A DNA stretch of 64,000 bases from Mikania micrantha (Eukaryota > Streptophyta > Magnoliopsida > Asterales > Asteraceae), in assembly GCA_009363875.1 (NCBI GenBank), contig CM018693.1:75194028-75258027 (forward strand). The letters run 5' to 3'. Numbering within the stretch: position 1 is the first letter of the stretch; the number at the start of each line of letters is the position of its first letter. The position numbers were made by a program, and so were the translations under genes. A model generated the notes under the pieces. That model had not been told where the DNA came from and made no database searches. It was given only the letters and a program-made list of their open reading frames with translations. Shown piece by piece: positions 49,474-60,084 of this stretch.

Positions 49474-49660
49474 TATACCGTGGAGGACCTCAGTCAACTC
49501 AATCAACGGTGGAATCATCGCGGAGGATCGCAGTCAACTCAATAAACGATATTCCTAATAATCATATTATCAAAATTGTGCTTCGCAGAGGACTGAAGTC
49601 AACTCAATCAACAACAATTCAATCATCGCGGAGGACCGAAGTAAACTCAATCAACGATGA
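49474..49660 (-). repeat. Degenerate minisatellite in solo LTR 2
   Basis: Four imperfect units with GGAGGAC-CAGTCAACTCAATCAAC. On the minus strand this resembles the GAGTCGTTG-TTGACT-CGGTC units at 26303-26511. Confidence 0.7.
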
Positions 49661-50181
49661 CTCACTCAAAGTATGTCATCCCATATTCTCAATGCATCTC
49701 AATAATAATATCTCAATAATAATCCCGGTTCCACACTTGTTATATCAAAATCAGGTTTATTTTGGTATACATGTTTCACTCCCGAGTTTAAAAACAAAAG
49801 ATTTAAAAAGGGGGTTATGAGAACTCACATTTTTGTCTTAAGGTTCAGTGTTTTGTAGAACGCGTACTCACGTAGATGGAATCAATGACGACTCAACAAC
49901 CTGTATTTATCGCATGTTTTGTTTTCATAAGTAAATAAGTTTTATCGTTATAAGTGTTCAATGTGTTTAACTATAATCCATAGGTGTGTCATTAACATAG
50001 GTTAATTTATCTAAGTTATGATGAAACACTTATGTGTTATAAGTTATAATCATCATGAGTTTAAGTTTAAAACTTGTTAGTTTTAAGTAAATAATGATGA
50101 TCTAAATTTTGAAACCAAGTTTACTAACATACACGCATATATATATATATATACACACACACATGTAAGAATAATGGTAAC

Positions 50182-50732
50182 TGTTGGTTTGGTTGAAACC
50201 GATTAGGATCGAATACGAAGTTCTACGAACTATCAACTATGTGCGGAATCCATAGTCAATATGTATGAATACAAAGAACACATGCAATTCAATAAACACC
50301 TCTTGTATTATCAACAAATGATTACAAGAAGACAATTCTCACACAGAGAAAATACAGAGAATTTCTAACAGTCTGTACAAAGTTCTGAAAGTTCTCTAAA
50401 GTTCTATCCAGATCTACAAACAAACCTGCAATTTATAGATACTGAATCAGCGAACCTTTTACTGCTAGCCGAACCTAAGGTTTGCCAGCCGAACCCTAAG
50501 GTTCGCTGGACGAACCCTTAGGTTCGCTAGACGAACCTATGAAAACCATTCAAAAGGTTCGCCGAACCTTTGACAGCCTATAGGTTCGCCAAACCTAACA
50601 ACCACAATAGGTTCGCTGACATGACAAGGTTCGTGGGCCAAACGAACCTTATGCATATACTAGCCGAACCTTTTACAAAAACAAAATAAATACAACTTTT
50701 GAATAGCAAACAATTACAAACATGCACTAACA
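50182..50732 (-). repeat. 3' LTR of the long-ORF element
   Basis: Plus-strand ends TGTTGGTTTGG and GCACTAACA, 551 bp, with about a dozen CGAACC/AGGTTCG words at 50450-50670. The corresponding LTR of the second copy is at 61047-61494. Confidence 0.75.
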
Positions 50733-50746
50733 AACTCCCCCTAAAT
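50733..50746 (-). other. Polypurine tract of the long-ORF element
   Basis: The minus strand reads TTTAGGGGGAGTT directly before the LTR start TGTTAGTGC. This is a Copia/SIRE-style tract. Confidence 0.7.
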
Positions 50747-50763
50747 GTTTGCTATCAAAATCT

Positions 50764-53700
50764 TTAATCTTTGCCTTCAGCTCTATCTTCAACTTTATCT
50801 TCAACTGTTTCGTCAACTCTGTCTTTTACTCCACTCGATTCCCCAGCTTCTTCAACCACATTATCCACTGCTCGTATAACAACCGAACGTGGTATCTTTG
50901 ACAATCTTTCTGCTTCAATCTTAACAGCCCTTTCAACTCTCTCCTTCTGAACTTGCATCAATTCTGTATAAAGATAATTCACATCTTTCCAATCGCAACC
51001 AGAATGTATACCCAATGTGTAACACATTCGTGCAATGGTCTGATACTGAATTGCCATATCTTTGTAGCTCACTCCAACATCATGATAACCATTTTCAGCA
51101 TAAATCTCTGCAGTGTTGAGTAAATCAATATCATCTTTAGAACAATTGACAATCCAAATAGGATCAAGCATTCGGATCACTCTCCAATCATCATCTTGCT
51201 TCAAAACAATTACTCCTTCAGAAGTTCTCTCATCATAAAACCAAAATTTAAAAAATGGATTCCAATCTTGTTCCATCTTTCGAAGTCTTGGTCTCTTGAA
51301 AACATTTGGCTTCACATAATCTTTGAATCTTTCTCTGAATTGTGGTGACAACAAACTCCATCCAAATCGAGCTTCTTTCTTTAACAAATTCTCAAAAATC
51401 TCATTGTGTCGAGTCTGTATAGTCTTTATCATCCTTAATCTTGAAAGATATTTGCATTCAAATGCAGGTAGACTCATCAAATAAGTAGCCTTGCCAAAGT
51501 ATTGGCATCCATCTATTCTCTTCACCACATAACATCCCTTATCCATCAAACTACCTGAAATGTTATGAAAATAACCATAACTAATAATCCTTCCAATCAT
51601 CTTGGATTTAGATCCAATCTTGAACTTCTTGGATTGTCTAGTTAGGTTTTCTGGTTCTTTATCTTCAAACACTTCTGTCATAATCTTGAAAGAATGTAAG
51701 TGATCAATGATGTACTTTGTTTCATCTTGAAATGCTTTCCAATAATCCAAATTTGTCTTAGCTTTAACCGGATCTAATGTTGTTCTTGACATACTTCCAG
51801 CTTCAAATATTTTCTTCATCATGTTTAAATTCGACAAATCTTCATCAATGACATCCATATCAAAATCAGATATATCAGTATCTTCATCTTCTTCAAAATC
51901 AAACATCAATTCATCATCATCATCATCATCAAATAAATTTTGATAATCTTGAACTGAATAGTCACCCATAATTTCTCCTTCTTCTCTTTCTTGATAAACT
52001 TGAACTTCAACAATATTTCTCTGCAAATTTATATCAGAATGCATTTTAAATAAATCAAGAAAAGTAGGCAGAGAGTAATCAAGAATAGCCATGGGATGTT
52101 CTATTGCATCTAAATCTTCAAATTCAACTTCAGTACAATCCCTAGCTCTATCAGAAGATACAGAAGTCAATGGAACAACATCTGTAGCAAGCTTGGAAGG
52201 AGTATAAACAACAATAGCTCCAGTCACAACATTTAAACCACTATCACCTCCAGCAACTCCACCAGCACCACCATCTGCCCCATCATCACCACCAAAATCA
52301 GAATCATTAGGATGTTTATCAATGTCAGTATCACCATAATCAAGTGCCTCTTCTTCTTCTTCTTCAATTTCTTCTTTCTCTTCTTCTATTTTCTCTTCAT
52401 CATCTTTATCAACATTCACCACCACCTTCTCTTCATCATCTTTATCAACATCCACCACCACCTTCTCTTCATCATCTTTATCAACATCCACCACCACCTT
52501 CACATCTCCAGAACTTGAAGCTTCTGATTTTGTTATCTTTGACTCCAAAGCTTTTATCTTGAACCTCAAATCAGTGTTTTCATTCTTAATATCAACAATA
52601 TCTTCTGATTGAAGTTTGATAAAGAACTCCATTTCAGAAATCTTATCTTGCATCTTCTTCTTTTCAATAAGTTCTTCTTCTCTCCACTTTAACATCAATG
52701 ACATCTGAGTCTTTAACTCATCAAGCTCAGTAGAGGAAGAAGATGGTTTATCAGTAACATTCTGTTCCTTTTCTTTCCTATAATCTTCAAACTCCTTTGA
52801 CAAAACAGATAATCTTCTTTTGATCTCAGAATCATCATAATCAGTAAAATTGATTTCTCCCAGATCATCAAGCCCTGAAAACAAATCATCTCTAGGAATT
52901 GAATCCTGAGGAATAGAAGTCTCTGGCAAAGAGGTAACAGTAGTAATCTCCACAAAAGAAGGCATAAAAGTAGCTACATTTACAAACTCAGGAGTTTGCA
53001 AAGTAGAAGTGTGAACTGTAGAAATAGTAGCAGAAGAAGGAATAACAGGTGAAGTAGAAACAGGAACAGAAGTATGCATCATAGATGAAGACACAGTGGT
53101 CTTAGCAGTCTTTGCCTTCTTCCTCTCATACGGACCTCCCTTAGCCATTCTTTTCATCTTCTTTGCCTTAGAAGACTCAGGCTCCTCAGGAATAAAGCTA
53201 GGATCAGCTTTTTCAGCCCTTTCTTCTTCAGCCTTTTCAGCAAACTTCTTCTTCAATCTCCTCACCATCTGGTTCCCTTCCTGAACCATCTCATACTCTG
53301 ACTCTGTGTCAGAAGATTCAACTTCTTCATCACCAGCAACAGCAGTCTCTGTCTGATGCTCAGACATATCAACCTCTAAAGGTTCCTGAGAACTTTGTTC
53401 TTGAGATGATTTGGCTTGAGGAGTGGATCGAGATGATTGACCAGTAGTTTTCCTTGGTTGTTGCCTTGGTGGAGGTGGAGGTGGTGCTTGATCTTCATCA
53501 GCTGCAAATTCTTCATTGTCAGATCCTGAATCAGCATGTCTCCAGACATCTTCCTCAGGTGCAACATAATTTGCCCTGGCACAGTGACCTATCAGATCCT
53601 TTTCCAACACAGCATCCCCAGTTCTCTGGTAAACTCTGACCTGACCCAAACTGGAATCAGTCATATGTTTGAGTTTCAGAAGATCCCCTGCTTCCCTAGG

Positions 53701-54342
53701 TAGCATGTCTTCAGGCAATCTCTCATCAATAAGCATCTGTACGAACCTAGGATACATGTAAAATCTATCCTTAGCTTTCGTCACATTGTCACACATATAA
53801 CGGAAGATCATGCCGGAGAAATTGAACGGTTTGTTCAATATAAGTGCAACCATGGCCGATCGCATGAAATCCCTAAGCTCATCGAATGTGCCTTTCCTCA
53901 TGCTAAGGCAATGAAGGAGAACATGAGCTAGAAACTTGTACTGGAGGGGCAGCTTTCCTTTCTTCACAGAAATGGAACTATAAGCTCCAAAATAACGTAT
54001 GCGAAGAAAGCAACCTTTGATGCACCTGTCAGGAATGAGAGTTACACCTTCCGGTTCACCTCCAAACTGTAATACCCTCCGTATGTCAGCCTCTGAAATA
54101 CGAATTGCTTGTCCAAGCACATTCGCATCGATGACATAGTCTTCATCAACTGAAATCACACGAACTGATTCCCAGAAGCTCTGGATATGAGATCTATATA
54201 TCTGGCAGGAGTTGGAAATAGAATGATAAATCCGCGACCTCCTGAGAAACTCGATCATAGGTCTGAAATCTTGACCGTTCCTCGTGGTTGGATCCAAATA
54301 AGCACAAACATTGTGTTTGTCTCCAAAGGTTAGATTTGCCAT
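50764..54342 (-). CDS. Long additional ORF of a SIRE-like element, about 1192 aa, function unknown
   Basis: Uninterrupted frame. I start at MANLTFGD (54342): an AG with a long U-rich tract lies 3 bases upstream (a splice-acceptor pattern), and relatives I recall start MANL or MA-L. An alternative in-frame Met is at 54366. Regions: a conserved-looking N-terminal domain (1-235; AYLDPTTRNGQDF, FYMYPRFVQMLIDE), a proline run (about 290), Ser/Thr-rich and Lys-rich linker, coiled coil (about 495-610), three 12-residue acidic repeats KVVVDVDKDDEE (615-651), a Glu/Asp-rich stretch, and a C-terminal domain (about 855-1165) highly similar to the copy at 61539-64000 (GCYVVKRIDGCQYFGKA, FKFWFYDERTS). No signal peptide, membrane segment, protease, RT or integrase motif is seen, so 'env-like' is not supported. 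Confidence 0.8.
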   Translation of the reverse strand: MANLTFGDKHNVCAYLDPTTRNGQDFRPMIEFLRRSRIYHSISNSCQIYRSHIQSFWESVRVISVDEDYVIDANVLGQAIRISEADIRRVLQFGGEPEGVTLIPDRCIKGCFLRIRYFGAYSSISVKKGKLPLQYKFLAHVLLHCLSMRKGTFDELRDFMRSAMVALILNKPFNFSGMIFRYMCDNVTKAKDRFYMYPRFVQMLIDERLPEDMLPREAGDLLKLKHMTDSSLGQVRVYQRTGDAVLEKDLIGHCARANYVAPEEDVWRHADSGSDNEEFAADEDQAPPPPPPRQQPRKTTGQSSRSTPQAKSSQEQSSQEPLEVDMSEHQTETAVAGDEEVESSDTESEYEMVQEGNQMVRRLKKKFAEKAEEERAEKADPSFIPEEPESSKAKKMKRMAKGGPYERKKAKTAKTTVSSSMMHTSVPVSTSPVIPSSATISTVHTSTLQTPEFVNVATFMPSFVEITTVTSLPETSIPQDSIPRDDLFSGLDDLGEINFTDYDDSEIKRRLSVLSKEFEDYRKEKEQNVTDKPSSSSTELDELKTQMSLMLKWREEELIEKKKMQDKISEMEFFIKLQSEDIVDIKNENTDLRFKIKALESKITKSEASSSGDVKVVVDVDKDDEEKVVVDVDKDDEEKVVVNVDKDDEEKIEEEKEEIEEEEEEALDYGDTDIDKHPNDSDFGGDDGADGGAGGVAGGDSGLNVVTGAIVVYTPSKLATDVVPLTSVSSDRARDCTEVEFEDLDAIEHPMAILDYSLPTFLDLFKMHSDINLQRNIVEVQVYQEREEGEIMGDYSVQDYQNLFDDDDDDELMFDFEEDEDTDISDFDMDVIDEDLSNLNMMKKIFEAGSMSRTTLDPVKAKTNLDYWKAFQDETKYIIDHLHSFKIMTEVFEDKEPENLTRQSKKFKIGSKSKMIGRIISYGYFHNISGSLMDKGCYVVKRIDGCQYFGKATYLMSLPAFECKYLSRLRMIKTIQTRHNEIFENLLKKEARFGWSLLSPQFRERFKDYVKPNVFKRPRLRKMEQDWNPFFKFWFYDERTSEGVIVLKQDDDWRVIRMLDPIWIVNCSKDDIDLLNTAEIYAENGYHDVGVSYKDMAIQYQTIARMCYTLGIHSGCDWKDVNYLYTELMQVQKERVERAVKIEAERLSKIPRSVVIRAVDNVVEEAGESSGVKDRVDETVEDKVEDRAEGKD
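52391..52498 (-). repeat. 36-bp coding tandem repeat, three units
   Basis: Units start at 52391, 52427 and 52463 and encode KVVVDVDKDDEE (one unit with VVVNV) in frame within the long ORF. Confidence 0.9.
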
Positions 54343-54344
54343 AT

Positions 54345-54420
54345 CTACAATTAGAAATAAAAACAATTAGAAACAAAAATTAACCAAAAATTAACAAAAA
54401 TGAAAAAAATTAAAAAAATT
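54345..54420 (-). promoter_or_regulatory. Predicted 3' splice site before the long ORF
   Basis: On the minus strand about 60 U-rich bases end in TTTCTAATTGTAG, followed by AT and then ATGGCA. CTAAT also fits a plant branch point. This suggests the ORF is expressed from a spliced mRNA (inference). Confidence 0.5.
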
Positions 54421-54429
54421 TCTAAGTAG

Positions 54430-55510
54430 ACCAGCGAACCTATCCTTCTTAGACGAACCTAAATCTTGGCGAACCTAATTCAGACGAACCTGTTAATCAG
54501 ACAAACCTTTTGAATGAACCTTATCATGAACGAACCTTTTGATGAACGAACCTTCTGAATGAACGAACCTTCTGAATGAACGAACCTTCTGATGAACGAA
54601 CCTCAGAATGAACGAACCTCAGAATGAACGAACCTTCATATGAACGAACCTTGTTGATCAAACGAACCTTGACCAAAAGGTTCGGTTCTTTTGAAATCCA
54701 TAGGTTCGCCACGAACCTATCAGATTCAGACGAACCCTCAAGGTTCGGCGAACCTTTGTTCATCCAACGAACCTGTTCATCAGCGAACCTTTTTCAAATT
54801 TCAAATCAAAATTTAAAACTTTGAATCTGATGATAAAAATTATACACCCAGGTTCGAAACATGCCGATGAACAACTTTAATGAAGATGGTTTGTTCAATT
54901 TATCTATTTTAATCAATTTTAAGTCCATTTACAGGTTCGATCTTAAAAATCCTAAAATCGCTCAGATCTCTCAAATTAACCGGTCAAATTCTAAAATTTC
55001 TACCTAGAAATGTTCACGAGATGATTCTGATTCTAATAATGTCAATGAAAAAGTCTAGGAAGTCCAGAATCGAAAATCTAAAAAATCCTTCTTGCAGGTT
55101 CGCGAATGATGAAAGTGACGAACCATTCTATCGAACCCTCTATATATATGTCACGAACCTTTTCCAGATGAACCTTTCACTAGCCTTTACTGCGAACCTT
55201 TTGCAACGAACCTTCTGAAAAACCTTCTAGCAGCGAACCTTTGTCTTCAGCAAGTCACAGGTTCGTCCCACGAACCTGTAGCGCAGATTTTGAAATTTTT
55301 GAGCGGGAAACCTTCCAAAACTTCAAAAAATCCTCCCAAATCTCTACCAAAACACCTCCAAAACTTCAATTGTTGTAATTCAACAACAATTGATGATAAA
55401 CACAGTCACAAATCACCAGAAATCAATCAAGAAGAGAGAATTTGATCCATCAAATATCTTCAAAACTTCAAATGCTTGAATTCTTTGAAATTGTAGTGTA
55501 GAACCTCAAC
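54430..55510 (-). other. Leader of the long-ORF element, CGAACC-rich, no gene
   Basis: Non-coding stretch upstream of the long ORF. 54430-54800 holds about 20 CGAACC words, including a near-tandem run GAACGAACCTTCTGAAT (54535-54660). More occur to 55290. 55300-55510 is AT-rich, leader-like sequence without the keyword. No PBS matching initiator tRNA-Met is seen. Confidence 0.6.
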
Positions 55511-55536
55511 CAAACAATTACAAACATGCACTAACA
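55511..55536 (-). repeat. 26-bp remnant of the 5' LTR (long-ORF element)
   Basis: Identical to 50707-50732. It ends at the GTAAC duplication and begins at CAAACA next to CAACC, where similarity stops. Confidence 0.7.
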
Positions 55537-55639
55537 GTAACCTCACATATATCTATCTATACATGCATGAGTTGCATGCAAATGTATTCTTTAGGTTGAC
55601 GGTTATGATGTAGGTTATTCATAGATCCTTATAGTTCAT

Positions 55640-56130
55640 TAACCTTGTACCCATCGATATTATTAAGTTCGGTTCGACCTAAGAAGTCACCGATACTATT
55701 AAGTTTGACAACTAGTGTTGAAAGTTAGTATTGACAAGATGGTCCTTTAGTATCGATGAACGATCTCGGCGAGTAATGTCAATGGGTCCACTGTCAAACA
55801 TATTAATATCAACAAGTCTAATCCCTATAAGATCATTTCTATGGCTAATATCAGTGGTGGCATTAATATCGACCACTCTTAATACCGACAATGGTTTGAT
55901 CAAGATTAACAAGTCCCACCAGTTCATAGTATCGACAAGCCTGTCTTTGAGATTGCTAATCTCGATAGTTAGTATCGATCTTAGTCCTCCCATGGTGCCA
56001 AACTTATTACTCTCGATAATGGGTGCCTAGTATTTGCAAACCATTGATACTAGTAAGATGGAACCAATATCGATGATGCTTTGAAAGTTTCGATAGTTGC
56101 CTCCATCGATACTGTTAGTATAGATGGTGG
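55640..56130. repeat. TATCGA/TCGATA keyword block in solo LTR 2
   Basis: More than a dozen TATCGA, ATCGAT, TCGATA and close variants in about 500 bp. It occupies the position where solo LTR 1 of the same family has CGAACC words. Confidence 0.7.
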
Positions 56131-56517
56131 TTGTCCCTTCCATTCAGCCATGATCTTCGGTGTTGTTGCAGGTCCACTCCAATGGTTCCAAACCGTTCAT
56201 GTAGGTGCGTTTTAGGGTTTTTGATACTTTAAACTTGATTAAGAGATGGTATCTATCTCTGGTTTTTCCTTTTTCACAAACTCAAAAAGTAATACTCAAA
56301 ATCTACCTGTAAAACGAGGTTTTAAGCTTGAAATCTTCGTGGGCTCTTGTTCTACACGAGTGGAGAAGTGTTTTGGCCAAGAATCAATGAAAATGATGAA
56401 GAAATGGATGAGATATTGTAGAGAGAAGTTCTTGAGAGAGCGCTCCAAATTTGGCTTCTATAGAGAGATAGAGAGAGTGTGTGTAGGTGAAAAATGAGGT
56501 AGATGAAGATGTCCGTC

Positions 56518-56527
56518 CTTTTTATAC
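56518..56527 (-). promoter_or_regulatory. TATA box of solo LTR 2
   Basis: The minus strand reads GGAGTATAAAAAGG, followed by a CTCTCT-rich leader and a donor-like ACAG/GTAGAT about 210 bases downstream. Confidence 0.6.
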
Positions 56528-57586
56528 TCCGCATTAATCCCGCTTGCTCAGTTTCTCTTATTTACGGGTTAATTATTGAAGTTGCTCGGTTTTCACCAAA
56601 ATTATAAAATGGTAATTCTTAATAAACGTTTTTAAATTATTTTTACTAATTTAATTATCATAAAATATTATTATGGTTATCTCATCGAAACGCGTTACTT
56701 ACGTACGAATTCATAAAGATCGTCACCTTATCGAATTCAACGTACGCATCGTATTTCAATATGATTTATGATTTATGGAACTTCGTCTTAGTATATTATT
56801 CCTAATAATTGCATTCGTGTGGATCTTCATCCACGCGAATACACTATTAGGTTAATATTTCTGAAATAACATGCGCGTTTAAGTTATATTCGTGATCTCA
56901 CCATCGCGTAATTGTCTTCAATATCGCTTTCATTATTTTATTTAATATGTTTATCAATTATAACTTTCCCAATCCTCAACCCCACTAAATCATATCACTG
57001 GCACATCCATGATAGACCGAAATAAGTTTACGTATAGGGCATACGTAGGAGTCGGTCGCAACTTATCTAGCCGCCTTCCCACCACCATTTTAATAAACCA
57101 TGACCATGTGTCCTTGACTATATTTAGTGACCGTACCATAAATTTTAACAACTCACACACAACCTCAGATTCTCCTCACCAAATCCTCAACACTGACATA
57201 CTCATGATAAACCGAAGAAAGTTTATGTCTAGGGCATACGTAGGAATCGGTCGCAAGTTATCCAGCCGTCAGCCCACCACCTCTTCGATAGACGATGGGT
57301 ACACCCTTGTCTATATTTGGTGATAGAATCCTATACAACTACCAATCCTAATCAAATCATATCATATCTTATCCATTCAATCACAATAAACACTGTGGTT
57401 CAGTCTAGTTATATTTCAAACTAACTTTCCCATGGTTTATGCTTAATAATTCATGTGTTCTCATCAATGTATACCATCAATATCATCATCAGTCAAATCA
57501 ATAATTATCATATTATCATAACATGTTCTATCAGTACAAGTATTTATGTAAAGACATTACCTGAAATACAGTGATGTTACAAAAAA

Positions 57587-58442
57587 TGATGGCAAAGAGT
57601 TTTGGTACAACAGATCGGTGTTAATACTCACTATGAAGCTCGTATTTGACCAGAGAAGCTTGAAAATTGTTGAAATCTTGAATTGAAGGTGTTGGAGATG
57701 AAATACACACGATTTGGAAGCCAGAATGGTCTGATTTCGTGAGGAAATGGTCGAAAATCCGAATGGGGTTTGGAGAGGGTTATCTTGGGCAAAAGGGGTG
57801 AAACATGAGAAAGAAATTGTAAGTGTTTCTTTATACCTATGCTGTCACACGAATGAGTCATTCGTTTGAATGACTCCCATTTGTACAGATGACTCTCGGT
57901 TGAAAAGCTTCACTGATTGTAATCTATTCGTACGAATAAACGGCCATTCGTACGATTGACTGTGTGTGTTACAAATTGTTATAATTTATTCTTTAAAACT
58001 TAATTTTATCTTTGTTTTAAATTCATTTATTAAAACATGTGGTGAAAATTTTATTAAAGTGGTTATTATTTTCTCTCAGAGGTATAAGACTCACGTATAC
58101 GTTTGTATGAATCGTCACCCATACAAAAGCAATGATTGTCAAATCTTCTGACATTGTTTTGTTATGTAAAGATATCATTTGATGCATCAAGTCCATAACA
58201 TATTCACACATGTCGTCACCCATCTAAATATCTTGTTATATTGATATCCCAAAATATTATCTCGTTTATATTTGGTTTATTCTTTTTCCCTCACAAGACA
58301 TTTGTATTTTCTTTTGGTTCATGTTTATGTGATTCAACGGATTCCCATAAATATCTTTGGAGTTACCCGTGTTTTTGATTAGGTGTTTGTTATCGTTACC
58401 TTCACTCTCGTATTATAGTCTTCTCCACTGTTGTCATGTACA
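57587..58442 (-). repeat. 5' LTR of the second short-Gag element, distal part
   Basis: Continues the LTR after the AAAAA duplication. Contains CATTCG/CGAATG words (57845-57960) and the TCGTCACCCAT motif shared with the ends of the other Tekay-type LTRs. The exact right border is uncertain; I take TTGTCATGTACA. Confidence 0.55.
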
Positions 58443-58489
58443 CCCTTGGATTTCCGAACTAATTGTTGCACATATACCAATTGTGATAG

Positions 58490-60084
58490 TAAGTCTTTCT
58501 AGACACATTGAGGATCAAGTGGAAAGAATTGCTAGGAAGAGCACAAATAATTCCGTTGTGCTGAACAAGTAAAAATTTCTGTTTCTAAATTTGACAATGT
58601 TGACAATTTTCAGATTAATTTTATAAGTTTGTTAAACCTACTAATGACGTTGAAAGGAATTTGGTTTTGAAAACAAACATTGATCTTGCAAAAGAAAAAG
58701 AAAAGGAAATTGAATTGCATAACACAATCACTAGAGAGACATGTTCAAGGGTAAACCCAATATGTGAACCTTTTGTTCCAAATAAGTCTTTGGAACAAGT
58801 CTCTGTAAGCTCTTCTCTTGGTTCTAGTGATTGTGAGGTCAAACCGTTTTACCTCAATGAATTTCATCAAAAGGTATGTTGTTATGCCTATGGAAAATCA
58901 GGACACATTGCTAGACATTGTCTACACAGATTTGTTGTGTTCTTTTACTGAAAGAACCAAAGGGTCACACCCAAGGCTAGTTTCATCATTATACAAAAGA
59001 AGGTTGAAAAACCTTCCATGCCTAAGGTGAAGAAAGCAAAGAAAACTCAGAATCATCATTCTATCATATATGACAAAATAAAACAGGGAAGTTTTCAACA
59101 AAGTCAACATGTCTTTCATAAACAAAAAAACAAGGAAATTAATAAGGAAGAACATAAGATAGTTTGGAAAGCAAAATCACATCATAAAACAACGGATTCT
59201 AAAAAAATTGAAAAACAAATCTGATCCTCAAGAGTACCTAAGTCTGTAAAGATTTGGGTGCCCATAACCAAATAAATGTTCTTACATCATGCAGGGACAA
59301 CCAAAGGAGATAAAAAATGTATGGTATGTAGTTGGTGGTTGATCCCGATATATGACAAGAGATTTCTCCCAACTCCACGAAGTTACGCAGTTTAATGGAG
59401 GATATGTCTCGTTTGCTGGTGACAAAAGAGGCAAAATCTGTATGAAGGGTACTGTTAGAAATGGAACTCCGAGCTTTGAAGATGTGTACTATGTTGAAGA
59501 ACTTTACCACAGTCTATTAAGTGTATCTCAGATATGTGACAAAAGCTTCTCTAGCCACTTCACCAACAAGGAATTTATAATTCTGAAACCTAGGTTTGTG
59601 ATACCATAGAAATGGATTCTGATAAGAACTCCAAGGATCAACAATGCTTATATCATCAACATGAATTCTGACTAATTTGTAGAAAATACTTGTTTGTTCT
59701 CAAAGGCTTCAGAAAGTGATTGCTTACTTTGGCACCGCCTTTTGGGACCTGTTAACTTGAAGAAAATTAATTGTTTGGCAAAAGGGGATCATGTCATTCG
59801 GTTGCCTTCGAAGGATTTCTCTACCTTTGAGAAATGCATCTCGTGTGCTAAGGGAAAACAACACAAGAGACCACACAAGCCCAAGCTATTCAACTCCATA
59901 TCATCCATTTTACAGCTTCTTCACATAGATTTTTTTGGTCCAATCAATGTTATGAGTATAGGGAAGAAGTCGTACTGTCTCCTTATCACCGACGATTTCT
60001 CTAGATTTATTTGGGTCTTCTTCCTAGCCAAGAAGGATGAAGTTGCTGAGATTTTGAAGAAGTTTATCACCTTGATCAAAAACC
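58490..60084 (+). pseudogene. SIRE/Maximus-like Copia gag to integrase fragment
   Basis: Plus-strand pieces in order: a coiled-coil end of Gag (LVLKTNIDLAKEKEKEIEL), a CCHC knuckle CYAYGKSGHIARHC whose second Cys is Tyr, a Lys-rich linker, a broken protease region (WYVVGG then stop, SRYMTRDFSQLHEV, FNGGYVSFAGDKRGK), a gag-pre-integrase zinc region LLWHRLLGPVNLKKINCLAK and CISCAKGKQHKRPH, and an integrase start LLHIDFFGPINVMS and LITDDFSRFIWVFFLAKKDE. Several stops and shifts. It ends abruptly at 60084 where reversed Gypsy sequence begins. Confidence 0.85.

Larger units (their letters stand above)
50182..55536 (-). mobile_element. 5.4-kb LTR-derived element carrying one long ORF, duplication GTAAC
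   Basis: Flanked by GTAAC (50177-50181 and 55537-55541) inside solo LTR 2. The left side is a full 551-bp LTR (50182-50732) followed in minus sense by a GGGGGAG polypurine tract. The right end keeps only the first 26 bases of the LTR in sense (55511-55536), identical to 50707-50732, then diverges. I infer a SIRE/Maximus-like Copia element that lost most of its 5' LTR, PBS, gag and pol by deletion at a short TGTTTG match. Lineage is suggested by the PPT style and by my recollection of such ORFs beside Copia pol in composites. Confidence 0.65.
48911..57581 (-). mobile_element. Solo LTR 2 (same family as solo LTR 1), split by a 5.4-kb element
   Basis: Starts TATAACACCCCGACCG (decayed TG) and ends CAGTGATGTTACA, with AAAAA duplications at 48906-48910 and 57582-57586. 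The termini mirror those of 23428-27032. Without the insert its length is 3311 bp. In sense: TATA box near 56518-56527, donor-like TTTACAG/GTAGAT (56306), TATCGA-rich block (55640-56130), donor-like AAT/GTGAGTTCT (49828) and acceptor-like ATGTTTCAAG (49200). A diverged minisatellite lies at 49474-49660. Confidence 0.9.
40265..58442 (-). mobile_element. Second short-Gag Tekay-type element, truncated, with three insertions in it
   Basis: Minus-strand element with 5' LTR from 43772 rightwards, PBS at 43756-43768, leader and short capsid-less Gag remnant. The interior is cut at about 40262 where CACTA sequence starts. A solo LTR lies in its gag (40890-43462). Its LTR is split by solo LTRs at 45886-48842 and 48911-57581. 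The right LTR border near 58442 (TTGTCATGTACA) is uncertain. Confidence 0.75.

Noticed and set aside
50764..54342. Retroviral-type envelope gene
   Set aside because: The position before the 3' LTR fits, but no signal peptide, membrane segment or fusion-type feature is visible in the protein.
50182..55536. DNA transposon with terminal inverted repeats
   Set aside because: Only 10 bases (GTTTGGTTGA) match in inverted orientation. The LTR, polypurine tract, 26-bp direct match and 5-bp duplication fit an LTR element better.
57009..57323. 104-aa plus-strand ORF
   Set aside because: Antisense of repeated LTR segments in solo LTR 2 (two diverged TAGGGCATACGTAGG units), not a gene.
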